The translations under genes and the position numbers were made by a program. From positions 1 to 64,000 of the forward strand of contig JADFUR010000039.1 of assembly GCA_015222055.1 (NCBI GenBank): a DNA stretch of 64,000 nt. The letters run 5' to 3'. Under the pieces are notes generated by a model. That model was not told the origin of the DNA, did no database searches, and worked only from the letters and a program-made list of their open reading frames with translations. This document shows positions 28,301 to 35,883 of this stretch, in pieces (the stretch's first letter is position 1; each line of letters opens with the position of its first letter). This stretch comes from Bacteroidota bacterium (GTDB lineage: Bacteria > Bacteroidota > Bacteroidia > Bacteroidales > B39-G9).

Positions 28301-28735
28301 TACTACAGCAGTTCTGATGTCGTTTTTAAAAATCGTTACGATGCTTATAACCGCTACGATGAAATTAAAACGGGAAAGATTACTCTAAGAGGTGGTTGGA
28401 GAGTTTATTCAAGTGGTCCCGGCATTTATATTGGGATTATTATTTCACGTTTAATAGGTTTGCGTACTGCTTTTGAAAATACAATTTTAGATCCCGTAAT
28501 TTCACATTCATTAAATAATTTTTCAGCAACAATAGATTATTTGGGGCATAATTTAACTTTTATTTATGAAGTAAGAAATGATTGTTTTAGCCCAAAAGAA
28601 ATTATTATTAACGATAAAAAGCTTAATTTTAAATATGAGGATAATCAGTATCGTAAAGGAGGTGCTGTTATTTTAACCAGTCAATTTTTATCTATGGCAG
28701 ATAAAAAAAATAATATTATCAAGATAATACTATAA
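25391..28735 (+). CDS. GH94 enzyme, probable 1,2-beta-oligoglucan phosphorylase
   Basis: 1114 residues, no signal peptide. The length is essentially that of characterised 1,2-beta-oligoglucan phosphorylases (about 1113 residues), larger than cellobiose phosphorylase. The C-terminal (alpha/alpha)6 barrel carries GLEQFSGAAWGTRDVSQGPID, FSNQNPDGGWPQWWMFDS, AQDAHGDVAYWCI and the general-acid segment YGGGDWNDSLQPV with Asp at residue 758, then HPTDQKTGIHYSILPMNRG. Expected reaction: phosphorolysis of beta-1,2-glucan oligosaccharides in the cytoplasm, giving alpha-glucose 1-phosphate and a shortened chain. The ATG at 25391 follows the GH35 TAG without a gap, so the two are translationally linked. 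It is the last gene of the PUL. Confidence 0.9.
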   Translation: MIIKNSHGLIFEFLNNGSVKSIEVDPIRISLESSSPFSLLGANIFLRKRTKPYEYIALTGSESNSVFSIVDDRFMTKGSWANLDYLCCLQLSKKSLSWQWSVEVKNLSDKDVELDLIYVQDAGLKSINEGLINEYYVSQYLERLILKDKKYGSVICCRQNMQEFVGYPWLMMACKNGAVAASVDGMQFYGKTFRETRIPEGLKSDKLGGEYSGESSVLALQQKPFSIASGQISNSVFVATYFPNHPKATSVDDLKSLPDLMLEFDDKMTIASKKNWKLPIKNLFNTSPFLPVNDLNDKELNLFFGKERRHYEKENGKLLSFFSEENNHVVLRAKEIMVDRPHGHIMQAKTGLLPNENIVSTSSNAYGVFNSHLTQGNTNFNILLSVCNSQFNLAPETGQRIFVKLNKQYYLLGIPSAFEIGLNHCRWIYKFGDYCFQIRTWTSKSAPQVNLDIKELSGNKVDLLITHHFDKANNWNIISGNSSGEYIAKPKVNSMISGKFSKAQFRIIVQSKNAKYKACNDEVLYSNTKKEANELFVFDVNKTSNFCMSFIGEVCNRVNEIEINNSDNQWLSDTREGQNFWNKLSLNLSLNGEQKDVSAINEILPWYGMNALTHFLTPYGLEQFSGAAWGTRDVSQGPIDLLLSLEKYAEARKLLQIIFSNQNPDGGWPQWWMFDSYTNIRAQDAHGDVAYWCIIALSKYIKVTGDLNIIDDFLPYYNENALDNNEKTPLSEHVERLIKMIVDSFIPGTALVPYGGGDWNDSLQPVSKELAKRMISSWTVEMNYQAFDQYKEVYKITGNTEKANELKVICEKIKADFNKYLIKDGVVAGYGLIEDNGSISVLLHPTDQKTGIHYSILPMNRGIISGIFSKEQVIQHQEYTEQHLKGPDGARLMDHPLEYRGGIQTIFQRAESSTFFGREIGLMYVHEHIRYAESLAITGKADAFVKALRQAIPVDYKDIVPCGDVRQSNCYYSSSDVVFKNRYDAYNRYDEIKTGKITLRGGWRVYSSGPGIYIGIIISRLIGLRTAFENTILDPVISHSLNNFSATIDYLGHNLTFIYEVRNDCFSPKEIIINDKKLNFKYEDNQYRKGGAVILTSQFLSMADKKNNIIKIIL

Positions 28736-28741
28736 AGATTG

Positions 28742-28985
28742 TGTCTATTAAGCCTTTTTTTTTGGTATGTCGGGTATGGTATTTATTTCGCAGGGTGTAA
28801 GTCCCGGCATGTGTTGGGTTGATAGAAAATATTAGTGATTGGCAAGGGTGTTGTGGATGACTGCAAATCTGAAAGAAGCATTAGCAAATTTGAAGTTTTG
28901 ATGCCCAGAAATCAGATATAAGGCTTACTTGGGAGGTTACCCGAGCCAAGGGTTGGGAACGCCCAAATATCAATCGTAATCCACC
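28742..28985 (+). mobile_element. Group II intron fragment (domain I region only, no maturase)
   Basis: The 263 bases between two gene ends carry, in order, a GTGTC-like start, GCAGGGTGTAAGTCCC (28792-28807), GGCAAGGGTGTTGTGGAT, ATCTGAAAGAAGC, CAGAAATCAGATATAAGGC and two compact hairpins (GGGAGGTTACCC; TTGGGAACGCCCAA). This series is the conserved 5' domain I text of bacterial group II introns that encode an LtrA-type reverse transcriptase. The region is far more GC-rich than its surroundings. No reverse-transcriptase frame and no domain V hairpin follow; the TPR regulator gene ends at 28999 instead. I read it as a truncated relic inserted at the end of the PUL. Confidence 0.75.
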
Positions 28986-28998
28986 TACCTACTTGGTT

Positions 28999-30687
28999 CT
29001 AAATATTTTCTATAAAATTTTTAAAATTTTCTTTACTCGAAAGATTAAATTTACATTTAAGTCTATATTTATAATTATTTACACTTTTTTCTGATATATT
29101 AAGTATATGACCAATTTCTTTAGAAGAAAGTTCTAATCTTATCATAGCAGCCAAATTTAAATCTTTCTTTTTTAAATCAGGAAATTTTTCTTTTAATTTA
29201 TAATAAAAAGTATCTGATAATTTTTGTACCTGTAAAAATATTTTTTCTCTATTGCTACTCTCTTCAAAAGAATGATAAACTATATTTAAACTTTCATTTA
29301 TAACTTTAAGATCTTTATCAGAAACTGAATTTTTCTTTAATTTTTTAAGATTTAATTTTAATTTATTAAAATATTTATCTCTTAATGAAATGTGTAAAGC
29401 AAAATTTTTAAGTTCATTTTTTTGAAACTCTAATTCTTTTTCCTTGATTTTTCCTTGATTTTTTAAAATTTTATGTTCTAATAATAAACTATCTTTTTTT
29501 AATCTATCACTTTTCGATTTCATTCTTTGCCATAAAAAAAGCAATGCTACTATAATAATAATTGAAATTAAAAGTATTATACTTATAATATACTTGCTTT
29601 TTTCTTTATTTCTTTGAATTCTATTAGATGCTTTCCATTTATCAAATTTTATTTGCATTTCTAATTTAGAAATTTGTTTAATATTTTGCTTTGCTTTTAT
29701 ACTATCATGACATATTAAATATTTATTTAGATAAATATATGCATTCTTAAAATCATTAGATTCTTTGTAAGAAGAATTTAAACTAGAATATACTTTTTCT
29801 GCTATTTCAATAAATCCATATTTATTAACAATATCTTCAGCTAAACTCATATATTCAAAATATTGTTTTTTATTTTTTAATGTTTTTTGATAAAACAGTG
29901 CTTTATTATAATATATTGATAAAAGCATTTTATTTAATACTAAATGTTTTTTGTCTTTTTTTAAATATTTTTTACACAATTTTTCAGCCTTATTATAAAA
30001 GTATAAAGCAGAATCTTTAAAATTTACTCTATCACATAAAGTTCCATAATTATTTAAAAGAAGTAAATAACTATTTTTACTATTTTTATCAAGGTTCTCT
30101 TTATTAGCATCTAAAATTTTTAATGATTTTCTATTATAATATAAAGACGAATCCAAATTACCTAATTTGTTATGTACTACAGCAAGATTAGTATACAAAA
30201 AAGCAATTTTAACAGAATCTTTATTATTAAGGCTCATATTAATACGCATATTAATATACTTATGAGCTTCTTTAAATTTACCTATTTTAAAATATATTGC
30301 ACCTATATTATTTATGCACCTTGCCTTACTTTTTTTTAAATTTATATTAAACGGATTCTTATTTAATAAATTATTATATAAATTTTTAGCTTTTTCTAAA
30401 AATGTCAATGCTTTTGAATATTCTGAATTTTCTATATATATAGAAGAAATTTGTTCATAAATATATGCAATTTGTTCATTATCACATCTTTGTTCTGCTT
30501 CAATTTTAACTTTATGAGCCAATATTAATGCTTCCGATGGATCATAGCTAATTAATGAATCAATAAGTTTGCATTTATCTTTAATATTTGTTGAATCAAA
30601 TATTTTAAAAATAGAATCTGTATTTGAAAATAAAGGAATTATTTCAACAAAAAATAATAAAAATATTATTAAAGATTTTTTTTTCAT
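28999..30687 (-). CDS. TPR-containing membrane regulator with LuxR-like C-terminal HTH
   Basis: 562 residues. Signal peptide (about 1-22), then TPR-like helices at about 30-340 (ARCINNIGAIYFKIGKFKEAHKYI, AVVHNKLGNLDSSLYYNRKS). One transmembrane helix lies at about 362-385 (YIISIILLISIIIIVALLFLW), then a Lys/Glu-rich coiled coil. The HTH at about 500-555 is LELSSKEIGHILNISEKSVNNYKYRLK, clearly related to the HTH of the triple-Y protein at 4956. No kinase or receiver domain is present. It should sense something through its periplasmic TPRs and bind DNA from the membrane. It is divergent from the Asp-box/C25 peptidase genes, which are its most likely targets (inference). Confidence 0.85.
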   Translation of the reverse strand: MKKKSLIIFLLFFVEIIPLFSNTDSIFKIFDSTNIKDKCKLIDSLISYDPSEALILAHKVKIEAEQRCDNEQIAYIYEQISSIYIENSEYSKALTFLEKAKNLYNNLLNKNPFNINLKKSKARCINNIGAIYFKIGKFKEAHKYINMRINMSLNNKDSVKIAFLYTNLAVVHNKLGNLDSSLYYNRKSLKILDANKENLDKNSKNSYLLLLNNYGTLCDRVNFKDSALYFYNKAEKLCKKYLKKDKKHLVLNKMLLSIYYNKALFYQKTLKNKKQYFEYMSLAEDIVNKYGFIEIAEKVYSSLNSSYKESNDFKNAYIYLNKYLICHDSIKAKQNIKQISKLEMQIKFDKWKASNRIQRNKEKSKYIISIILLISIIIIVALLFLWQRMKSKSDRLKKDSLLLEHKILKNQGKIKEKELEFQKNELKNFALHISLRDKYFNKLKLNLKKLKKNSVSDKDLKVINESLNIVYHSFEESSNREKIFLQVQKLSDTFYYKLKEKFPDLKKKDLNLAAMIRLELSSKEIGHILNISEKSVNNYKYRLKCKFNLSSKENFKNFIENI

Positions 30688-31062
30688 ATTTTTTTATATA
30701 GCTGTTACAATTTTATTTAATCTATGTAAACGTTTAGCTTTCGCTTAAACTGATATTAAGTATTCTGTTTTTTATATTATTTTTGAAAAACATTTATGCC
30801 TTTTATAAAAAAAATATTTTTATATGAGAGTTAATATTTAACTTATACAATGAAGTAAAATATTTTATTAGAGATAATTATTTATTTGTAATAAAAAAAT
30901 TATCCGAATTCATAATTTCCTGCAAAAATAGAATGTTTCTTCTCATAAAGAAATATTTACACACATTTATTTATGTTTATTGTAAATATTATGGTTACAT
31001 AATTTATAATGAATAGTTACTATTTGGTTATATATTAAAATAGTTTATAACTATATCATTTA

Positions 31063-31070
31063 TAAATTTG
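31063..31070 (+). promoter_or_regulatory. Candidate -7 box of the propeller-protein gene
   Basis: TAAATTTG matches the Bacteroidota -7 consensus TAnnTTTG and lies 27 bases before the ATG at 31098. About 20 bases upstream there is GTTT rather than TTTG, a weak -33. The rest of the 410-base divergent gap (30688-31097) is very AT-rich, and I see no further gene or RNA in it. A second match, TATTTTTG on the minus strand (30930-30923), could serve the TPR regulator but would leave a leader of over 200 bases. Confidence 0.4.
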
Positions 31071-31097
31071 TCGAAATTATAAACCAAAAAAAATATT

Positions 31098-34000
31098 ATG
31101 AAAAAAATTTTTACACTAAGTGTAATGGCAATTTTTCTATTTAATATTGTCTTTGCTCAACCAAAAAACAAAAGGTCTATTTTTAAAAAAGAGGTTTTCG
31201 AAAAAGTTAAAATTGGAGAAAAATCTAAAATAGATAATATTTCAAAAGCAAAAGCAAATGAAAATGCTATAGGACCTTTTGGAGGTAAAATAACACAAAG
31301 TATTGTTTGTCCTGATGATCCTAATATTGTTATTGTATCAGGAGAAAGAGGTTTGTACAAAAGTATTGACGCTGGTGCTAATTGGTCACAATTAGATATA
31401 CCTGGACGCGAATGCTTAGGAATTACTTTTTCTAATTCTGTTATTTATGCTTTTTTTAAAACAGAAAATTTTTATAGATCAACTGACTTTGGAGAAACAT
31501 GGGAAAATTTACATTTTGGATTCCCAACAGAATATTATCCTGGAATTGGAAAAATTTTAATCGATCCTACTGATAATAATTCTTTTATAGTTGGTTTTGG
31601 TAGTCATGCAGAAGAACATCTTATTTATAAAGCTAAATATGATGAAGCTACTAGTTTATGTACATGGACACATATTACAACTCCAGAAGCTATTGGTGAA
31701 AAATACGTTAAAGATATGTGTTATGATATGTCTAAACCTAATGATATTTATGTAACCTTTGCAGAAGATAATTATCAAGCTGAAATTTATGTTTCCAGAG
31801 ATAATGGAGATACTTTTACTTCTACTACTAATAATATGCCTACTAATTATGCATTAACTAGCATTTCTGCAAATAATTCTGTTGTTTATGTTGCTGGTGG
31901 TTATGCTTTTGCTAGTGGCGAAGTTGGAGTTTATAAAAGTGCTGATGGTGGTGCTAATTGGGCAGATGTTTCTGAAGATTTTCCTAAAAAAATATGCTAT
32001 AGTGTTGCTATTGACCCTTCTAATCCTCAAAAAATTTATGCAGGTTCTGACGGCTGGGGAATGTATGTTTCTGAAGATGCTGGAGCAACTTGGAACTATG
32101 ACGTAAGCGGTACTAGAAACACTTCTATACTTTCAATTAATTTTGATCCTACTAATTTTTCTAATATATATATAACTGATGCATCTAAAGGTGTTTTAAA
32201 AAGTACTGATGGTGGTGCAACTTTCACTAACTCTAGTAATGGTATTGGCGGAACTAGTGTAAATGATATTAATGTAAATCCTGCTAATACTCAACAAATT
32301 GTTGCTGCTGCTCCTGGTGATTATCAAGGTGGTAACTTATATATTTCTAACGATTTTGGTAATTCTTGGAATATTGCTAACCTTCCTGCTTTAACATTAA
32401 ATTGGGCAGATTTCGATATTGATGGTAATATGTATGTTTGGTCTCAAGGTCCAGGTTGGAATGGTGACGATGGTCTTTATAAATCTGTTGACAATGGAGA
32501 AAATTGGGAAAATCTTGGTCCTAACCCTACCCCTGTTAATCTTGATGACAGAATTGCGACTATTACTTTTTCTAAAAACGATGCTAAGAAAATTTACATG
32601 GGAGGAACTCCATGGGTAGGAAAAGAAGCTAGAATTTACAAAACTATTAATGGTGGCGAATCTTGGGATAAAATATATTCTTTTGAAAGTGAAACCTTAC
32701 GAAGAAGCATTTCTAAAGTATGTGTTAGCGGTGATAACGACCAATTTATTTATGCTATTTATTCAGAAACTGACGATGATTATAATACAACTTGCGGTAT
32801 ATTATTTAGCAATGATGGTGGTGACACTTGGTCTGAAAAAAAACCTGATTTTTTAACTATTCACGCTTCTTACACTGTTCCTCCTTTATGTGTTCTTGCT
32901 GATGGTAAAACTTTATATTCTGCAGCTGGAGATCCTGAAACTAGAAAATTTAATTTATATTGTTCTAAAGATTCAGGAGATAACTGGGAAAAAATTTGCA
33001 GTGTTGATGAGAAATACGAAGAAATTAAAGATATAGTTGTAAAAGCTGAAGATGAAGATATTATTTATCTTTTAACTTCTGGAGGCGATAATTGCTTAAA
33101 ATATTCTACTGACAGAGGTAATACTTGGAGTGAAATGGGAGGCGATATTTATGCTTACCAATTATCAGAAATTGTTAATGTTAATGGTGCTGATGTTATT
33201 CTTGGTGGTGGTAGTGGTGGTAGCTATAAATTTAATGTTGCTCGTAAACGCCCTATTAATTTAGCTACTGAAAGTTTTGATGATAAAATTTCTCTTACTT
33301 GGGAAGCTCCTACAAATACTTCAGATGTTACTGCTTACAACGTTTATCGTAACGATAAAAAAATTAATACTAGCGAACTTACGGAATTATCTTATGATGA
33401 CTTAAATGTTGAATCTGGTATTTATTCTTATTATATTACTGCTCTTTATAATGATATTGAGTCTGGTGCTTCAGAAAAAGTTAAAGTTATTTATAAATCT
33501 CCTGAATTAAATTTAGATGTTGAAAAAATAGCTGTTGAAATTAATCCTGAACAAACTAAATTAGAAAGCTTTGAGCTTAATAACTCTGGTAATGCTGTTC
33601 TTAATTATACTTTTAGTATTACTGATGAAAAATACTATAACGAAAAAATCAATCAAAGTGAATTAACTGACAAAGGTGTTTATAGCTATAATATGGATGA
33701 TTTATATCCAGATTATACTTCTTTAGCTTCTGATGATTTTGAAGTTGCTGAAGGAAAAACTTTAAATATTTCTGCTGTTAAAGTATTTGGTGTTGCTAAA
33801 TATGATGATTCTGTTTTCGACAAATTAAATATTTATTTCTTTAATGACGATAATGGAAAACCTGGCGAAAGTGTTAAAGAATTTCTTAACGCTGATGCTA
33901 ATTATAGCAATGGCGAAATTACAGCTTCTTTACCAGAAGAAATAAATTTTGAAAGTGGTAAATATTGGTTCTCTGCTGAAATTCCTAATAACACTTATGG

Positions 34001-35762
34001 CGATAAAGGTAGCTTCAAATGGATTGTTGTTAAAAATGGTTTAGGGAGTAACTTTATGTTTAAAAATCCTAAAGATGGTTTAGGTACAGGTGCTATAGAA
34101 TGGACTTCTAGCGAAATAGCTTACTCTTCTTTCGAAGGTAATGGTTTAGCTTTTGTTTTTTATGGTGTTGACGAAACTGTTACGAATTGGGTTAATATTG
34201 ATAAAACTACCGGTAACATTAATGCCAGTGAAAACGAAACTTTTAATGTTACATTCTCTTCTGCTTCTATGATTAATGGTTTTGCTTCAGCTAATCTTCA
34301 TTTAGTTACTAACAATCCTTTACAAGCTGAATTTGATGTTAAACTTGCTCTAAATATTATTTATTCTTATTTACCACCTGCAAATTTTGCTTTAACTCAA
34401 GACGGTAAAAATGTTAATTTCACATGGGAAGATAATAACAGTTGTATATATACTCCAACTTCATATAATATTTACAGAAATGAAGTTCTTGTTAACGAAA
34501 ATCCTATTACTGAGAAAAAGTATACTGATACTGATTTAAAAGGCGGTGTTTATAATTATACTATAAAAAGTATTTTTGAAAACGGAGAATCAGAACTTAG
34601 CGAAGCTATTTCTATTGAAATATTTGAAACTCTTCCTCCTTTAAGACTAAATGCTAAAGTTAATAATAAGGACAATGTAGATCTTAGCTGGAGTAATCCT
34701 TTTGCTCAAGAATCTTGGATTAATTATGATACTGAAACTATTGGGACAGCTTATGGTTTTGGTGATCAAACACTTTCTTCTGTTATTGTTTTCGAAGAAG
34801 ATTATATAAGCACTTTTGCTGGTATGAAATTCGAAAAAATTAAATTTTTCGTTCACGAAGGAGCTAATGGTTTAAGTAATTATACTCTTCAAATTTTTAA
34901 AATTGATAATGATAAATTTTCTATTGTTTGCGAACAAAAAGTAGAAGCTGATATTATTCTTAATGATTGGAATGAATTTGAATTAACAACGCCTGTTACT
35001 ATTGAAGATGGTTTTGGTTATATGGTTGGTATGAAAGTTGTAACTGGGGCTGGAGATTTTCCTTGTTCTATTGATGATGGTGCAGATGTAGCTACGGGTC
35101 TTGGTAATGTTGTTTTATTTGATAACATTTTATATATTTTACCAGATGTAGGTGCTGATACAGATGGAAACTGGAAAATACGTACTTATATCGCTGCTGA
35201 AGAAGAAGAAGAAATTGAATTGCCTTTAATTAATAATAGAAATTCAGAAATGCCTTCTTTTATTTCTAAAAATTCTATTGATTTAAATGTTGATGAATGT
35301 AAAATAAAATCTCAGCCTAAAGCTTTAATTTCTTATAATATTTATAGAGATGGTGCAAAAATTAACACTAACCCTATTACTAGTACTACTTATACTGATC
35401 TTTCTGATCTTGTAAGTAAAACTTATGAATATTATGTTACTTCAATTTTTGACGAAGGTGAATCTGAAGCTTCTAATACTGCTAGTGTAGAAATTATTGA
35501 GGATATTAGTAGTGTTGATAATATTGTTAATGATGGGATTAGTATTTATCCTATACCTGCTGTAAATAAACTTACAGTTAACATTTCTTTTAAATCAAAT
35601 ATTGAAATATATAACGCTACAGGTTCTTTAATGTCTAAAGTTAATAATGTTGAAAACACTATTAATATCGACTTAAGTAAGTTCGAAAACGGATATTATT
35701 TTATGAGAATTTTATCTAATAATGGTAATGTTATTATTAAAAAAATCTGTGTTTTAAAATAA
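31098..35762 (+). CDS. Giant secreted Asp-box propeller protein with FN3 domains and T9SS type A tail
   Basis: 1554 residues. Signal peptide ends near NIVFAQ. From about 50 to 715 I count 12 Asp-box/BNR motifs of the form SxDxGxxW (SIDAGANW, STDFGETW, SADGGANW, SVDNGENW, SNDGGDTW, STDRGNTW), as in sortilin/VPS10-like and xyloglucanase-type propellers. FN3-type domains follow at about 718-800 and 1095-1175. A third FN3 at about 1180-1465 is split by a cleaved-adhesin-like domain of about 180 residues (1195-1375). The last 75 residues (SIYPIPAVNKLTV, YFMRILSNNGNVIIKKI) are a T9SS type A sorting domain. No catalytic residues are recognisable, so an adhesin or binding role is more likely than an enzyme. 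Codons end in T unusually often (GCT, ACT, TCT, GGT). Confidence 0.85.
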   Translation: MKKIFTLSVMAIFLFNIVFAQPKNKRSIFKKEVFEKVKIGEKSKIDNISKAKANENAIGPFGGKITQSIVCPDDPNIVIVSGERGLYKSIDAGANWSQLDIPGRECLGITFSNSVIYAFFKTENFYRSTDFGETWENLHFGFPTEYYPGIGKILIDPTDNNSFIVGFGSHAEEHLIYKAKYDEATSLCTWTHITTPEAIGEKYVKDMCYDMSKPNDIYVTFAEDNYQAEIYVSRDNGDTFTSTTNNMPTNYALTSISANNSVVYVAGGYAFASGEVGVYKSADGGANWADVSEDFPKKICYSVAIDPSNPQKIYAGSDGWGMYVSEDAGATWNYDVSGTRNTSILSINFDPTNFSNIYITDASKGVLKSTDGGATFTNSSNGIGGTSVNDINVNPANTQQIVAAAPGDYQGGNLYISNDFGNSWNIANLPALTLNWADFDIDGNMYVWSQGPGWNGDDGLYKSVDNGENWENLGPNPTPVNLDDRIATITFSKNDAKKIYMGGTPWVGKEARIYKTINGGESWDKIYSFESETLRRSISKVCVSGDNDQFIYAIYSETDDDYNTTCGILFSNDGGDTWSEKKPDFLTIHASYTVPPLCVLADGKTLYSAAGDPETRKFNLYCSKDSGDNWEKICSVDEKYEEIKDIVVKAEDEDIIYLLTSGGDNCLKYSTDRGNTWSEMGGDIYAYQLSEIVNVNGADVILGGGSGGSYKFNVARKRPINLATESFDDKISLTWEAPTNTSDVTAYNVYRNDKKINTSELTELSYDDLNVESGIYSYYITALYNDIESGASEKVKVIYKSPELNLDVEKIAVEINPEQTKLESFELNNSGNAVLNYTFSITDEKYYNEKINQSELTDKGVYSYNMDDLYPDYTSLASDDFEVAEGKTLNISAVKVFGVAKYDDSVFDKLNIYFFNDDNGKPGESVKEFLNADANYSNGEITASLPEEINFESGKYWFSAEIPNNTYGDKGSFKWIVVKNGLGSNFMFKNPKDGLGTGAIEWTSSEIAYSSFEGNGLAFVFYGVDETVTNWVNIDKTTGNINASENETFNVTFSSASMINGFASANLHLVTNNPLQAEFDVKLALNIIYSYLPPANFALTQDGKNVNFTWEDNNSCIYTPTSYNIYRNEVLVNENPITEKKYTDTDLKGGVYNYTIKSIFENGESELSEAISIEIFETLPPLRLNAKVNNKDNVDLSWSNPFAQESWINYDTETIGTAYGFGDQTLSSVIVFEEDYISTFAGMKFEKIKFFVHEGANGLSNYTLQIFKIDNDKFSIVCEQKVEADIILNDWNEFELTTPVTIEDGFGYMVGMKVVTGAGDFPCSIDDGADVATGLGNVVLFDNILYILPDVGADTDGNWKIRTYIAAEEEEEIELPLINNRNSEMPSFISKNSIDLNVDECKIKSQPKALISYNIYRDGAKINTNPITSTTYTDLSDLVSKTYEYYVTSIFDEGESEASNTASVEIIEDISSVDNIVNDGISIYPIPAVNKLTVNISFKSNIEIYNATGSLMSKVNNVENTINIDLSKFENGYYFMRILSNNGNVIIKKICVLK

Positions 35763-35785
35763 TAAATATTTTTAGTTGATAATTA

Positions 35786-35820
35786 TAGGGGTTGTTTTAT
35801 TTAGACAGCCCTTATTTTTA
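35786..35820 (+). terminator. Intrinsic terminator after the propeller gene
   Basis: AGGGGTTGT at 35787-35795 pairs with ACAGCCCTT (35805-35813) with a G-T wobble, closing on a short AT loop and followed by ATTTTTA. It lies 24 bases after the stop at 35760-35762, so the downstream C25 peptidase gene probably has its own promoter or depends on read-through. Confidence 0.55.
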
Positions 35821-35883
35821 TTAATATTAAATCATTAAAATAATACTGTAAAACTTTATAATTCCCTAGAAATCTAAAACTTT

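Noticed and set aside
28900-28975. Possible domain V of the group II intron
   Set aside because: The hairpins GGGAGGTTACCC and TTGGGAACGCCCAA are too short and lack the AGC triad and the 34-base two-part stem of domain V, so the ribozyme core is considered absent.
31098-33250. Sialidase or glycoside hydrolase function for the Asp-box protein
   Set aside because: Asp-box motifs are structural. The Arg triad and catalytic Asp/Tyr/Glu of sialidases are not recognisable, so no enzymatic call is made.
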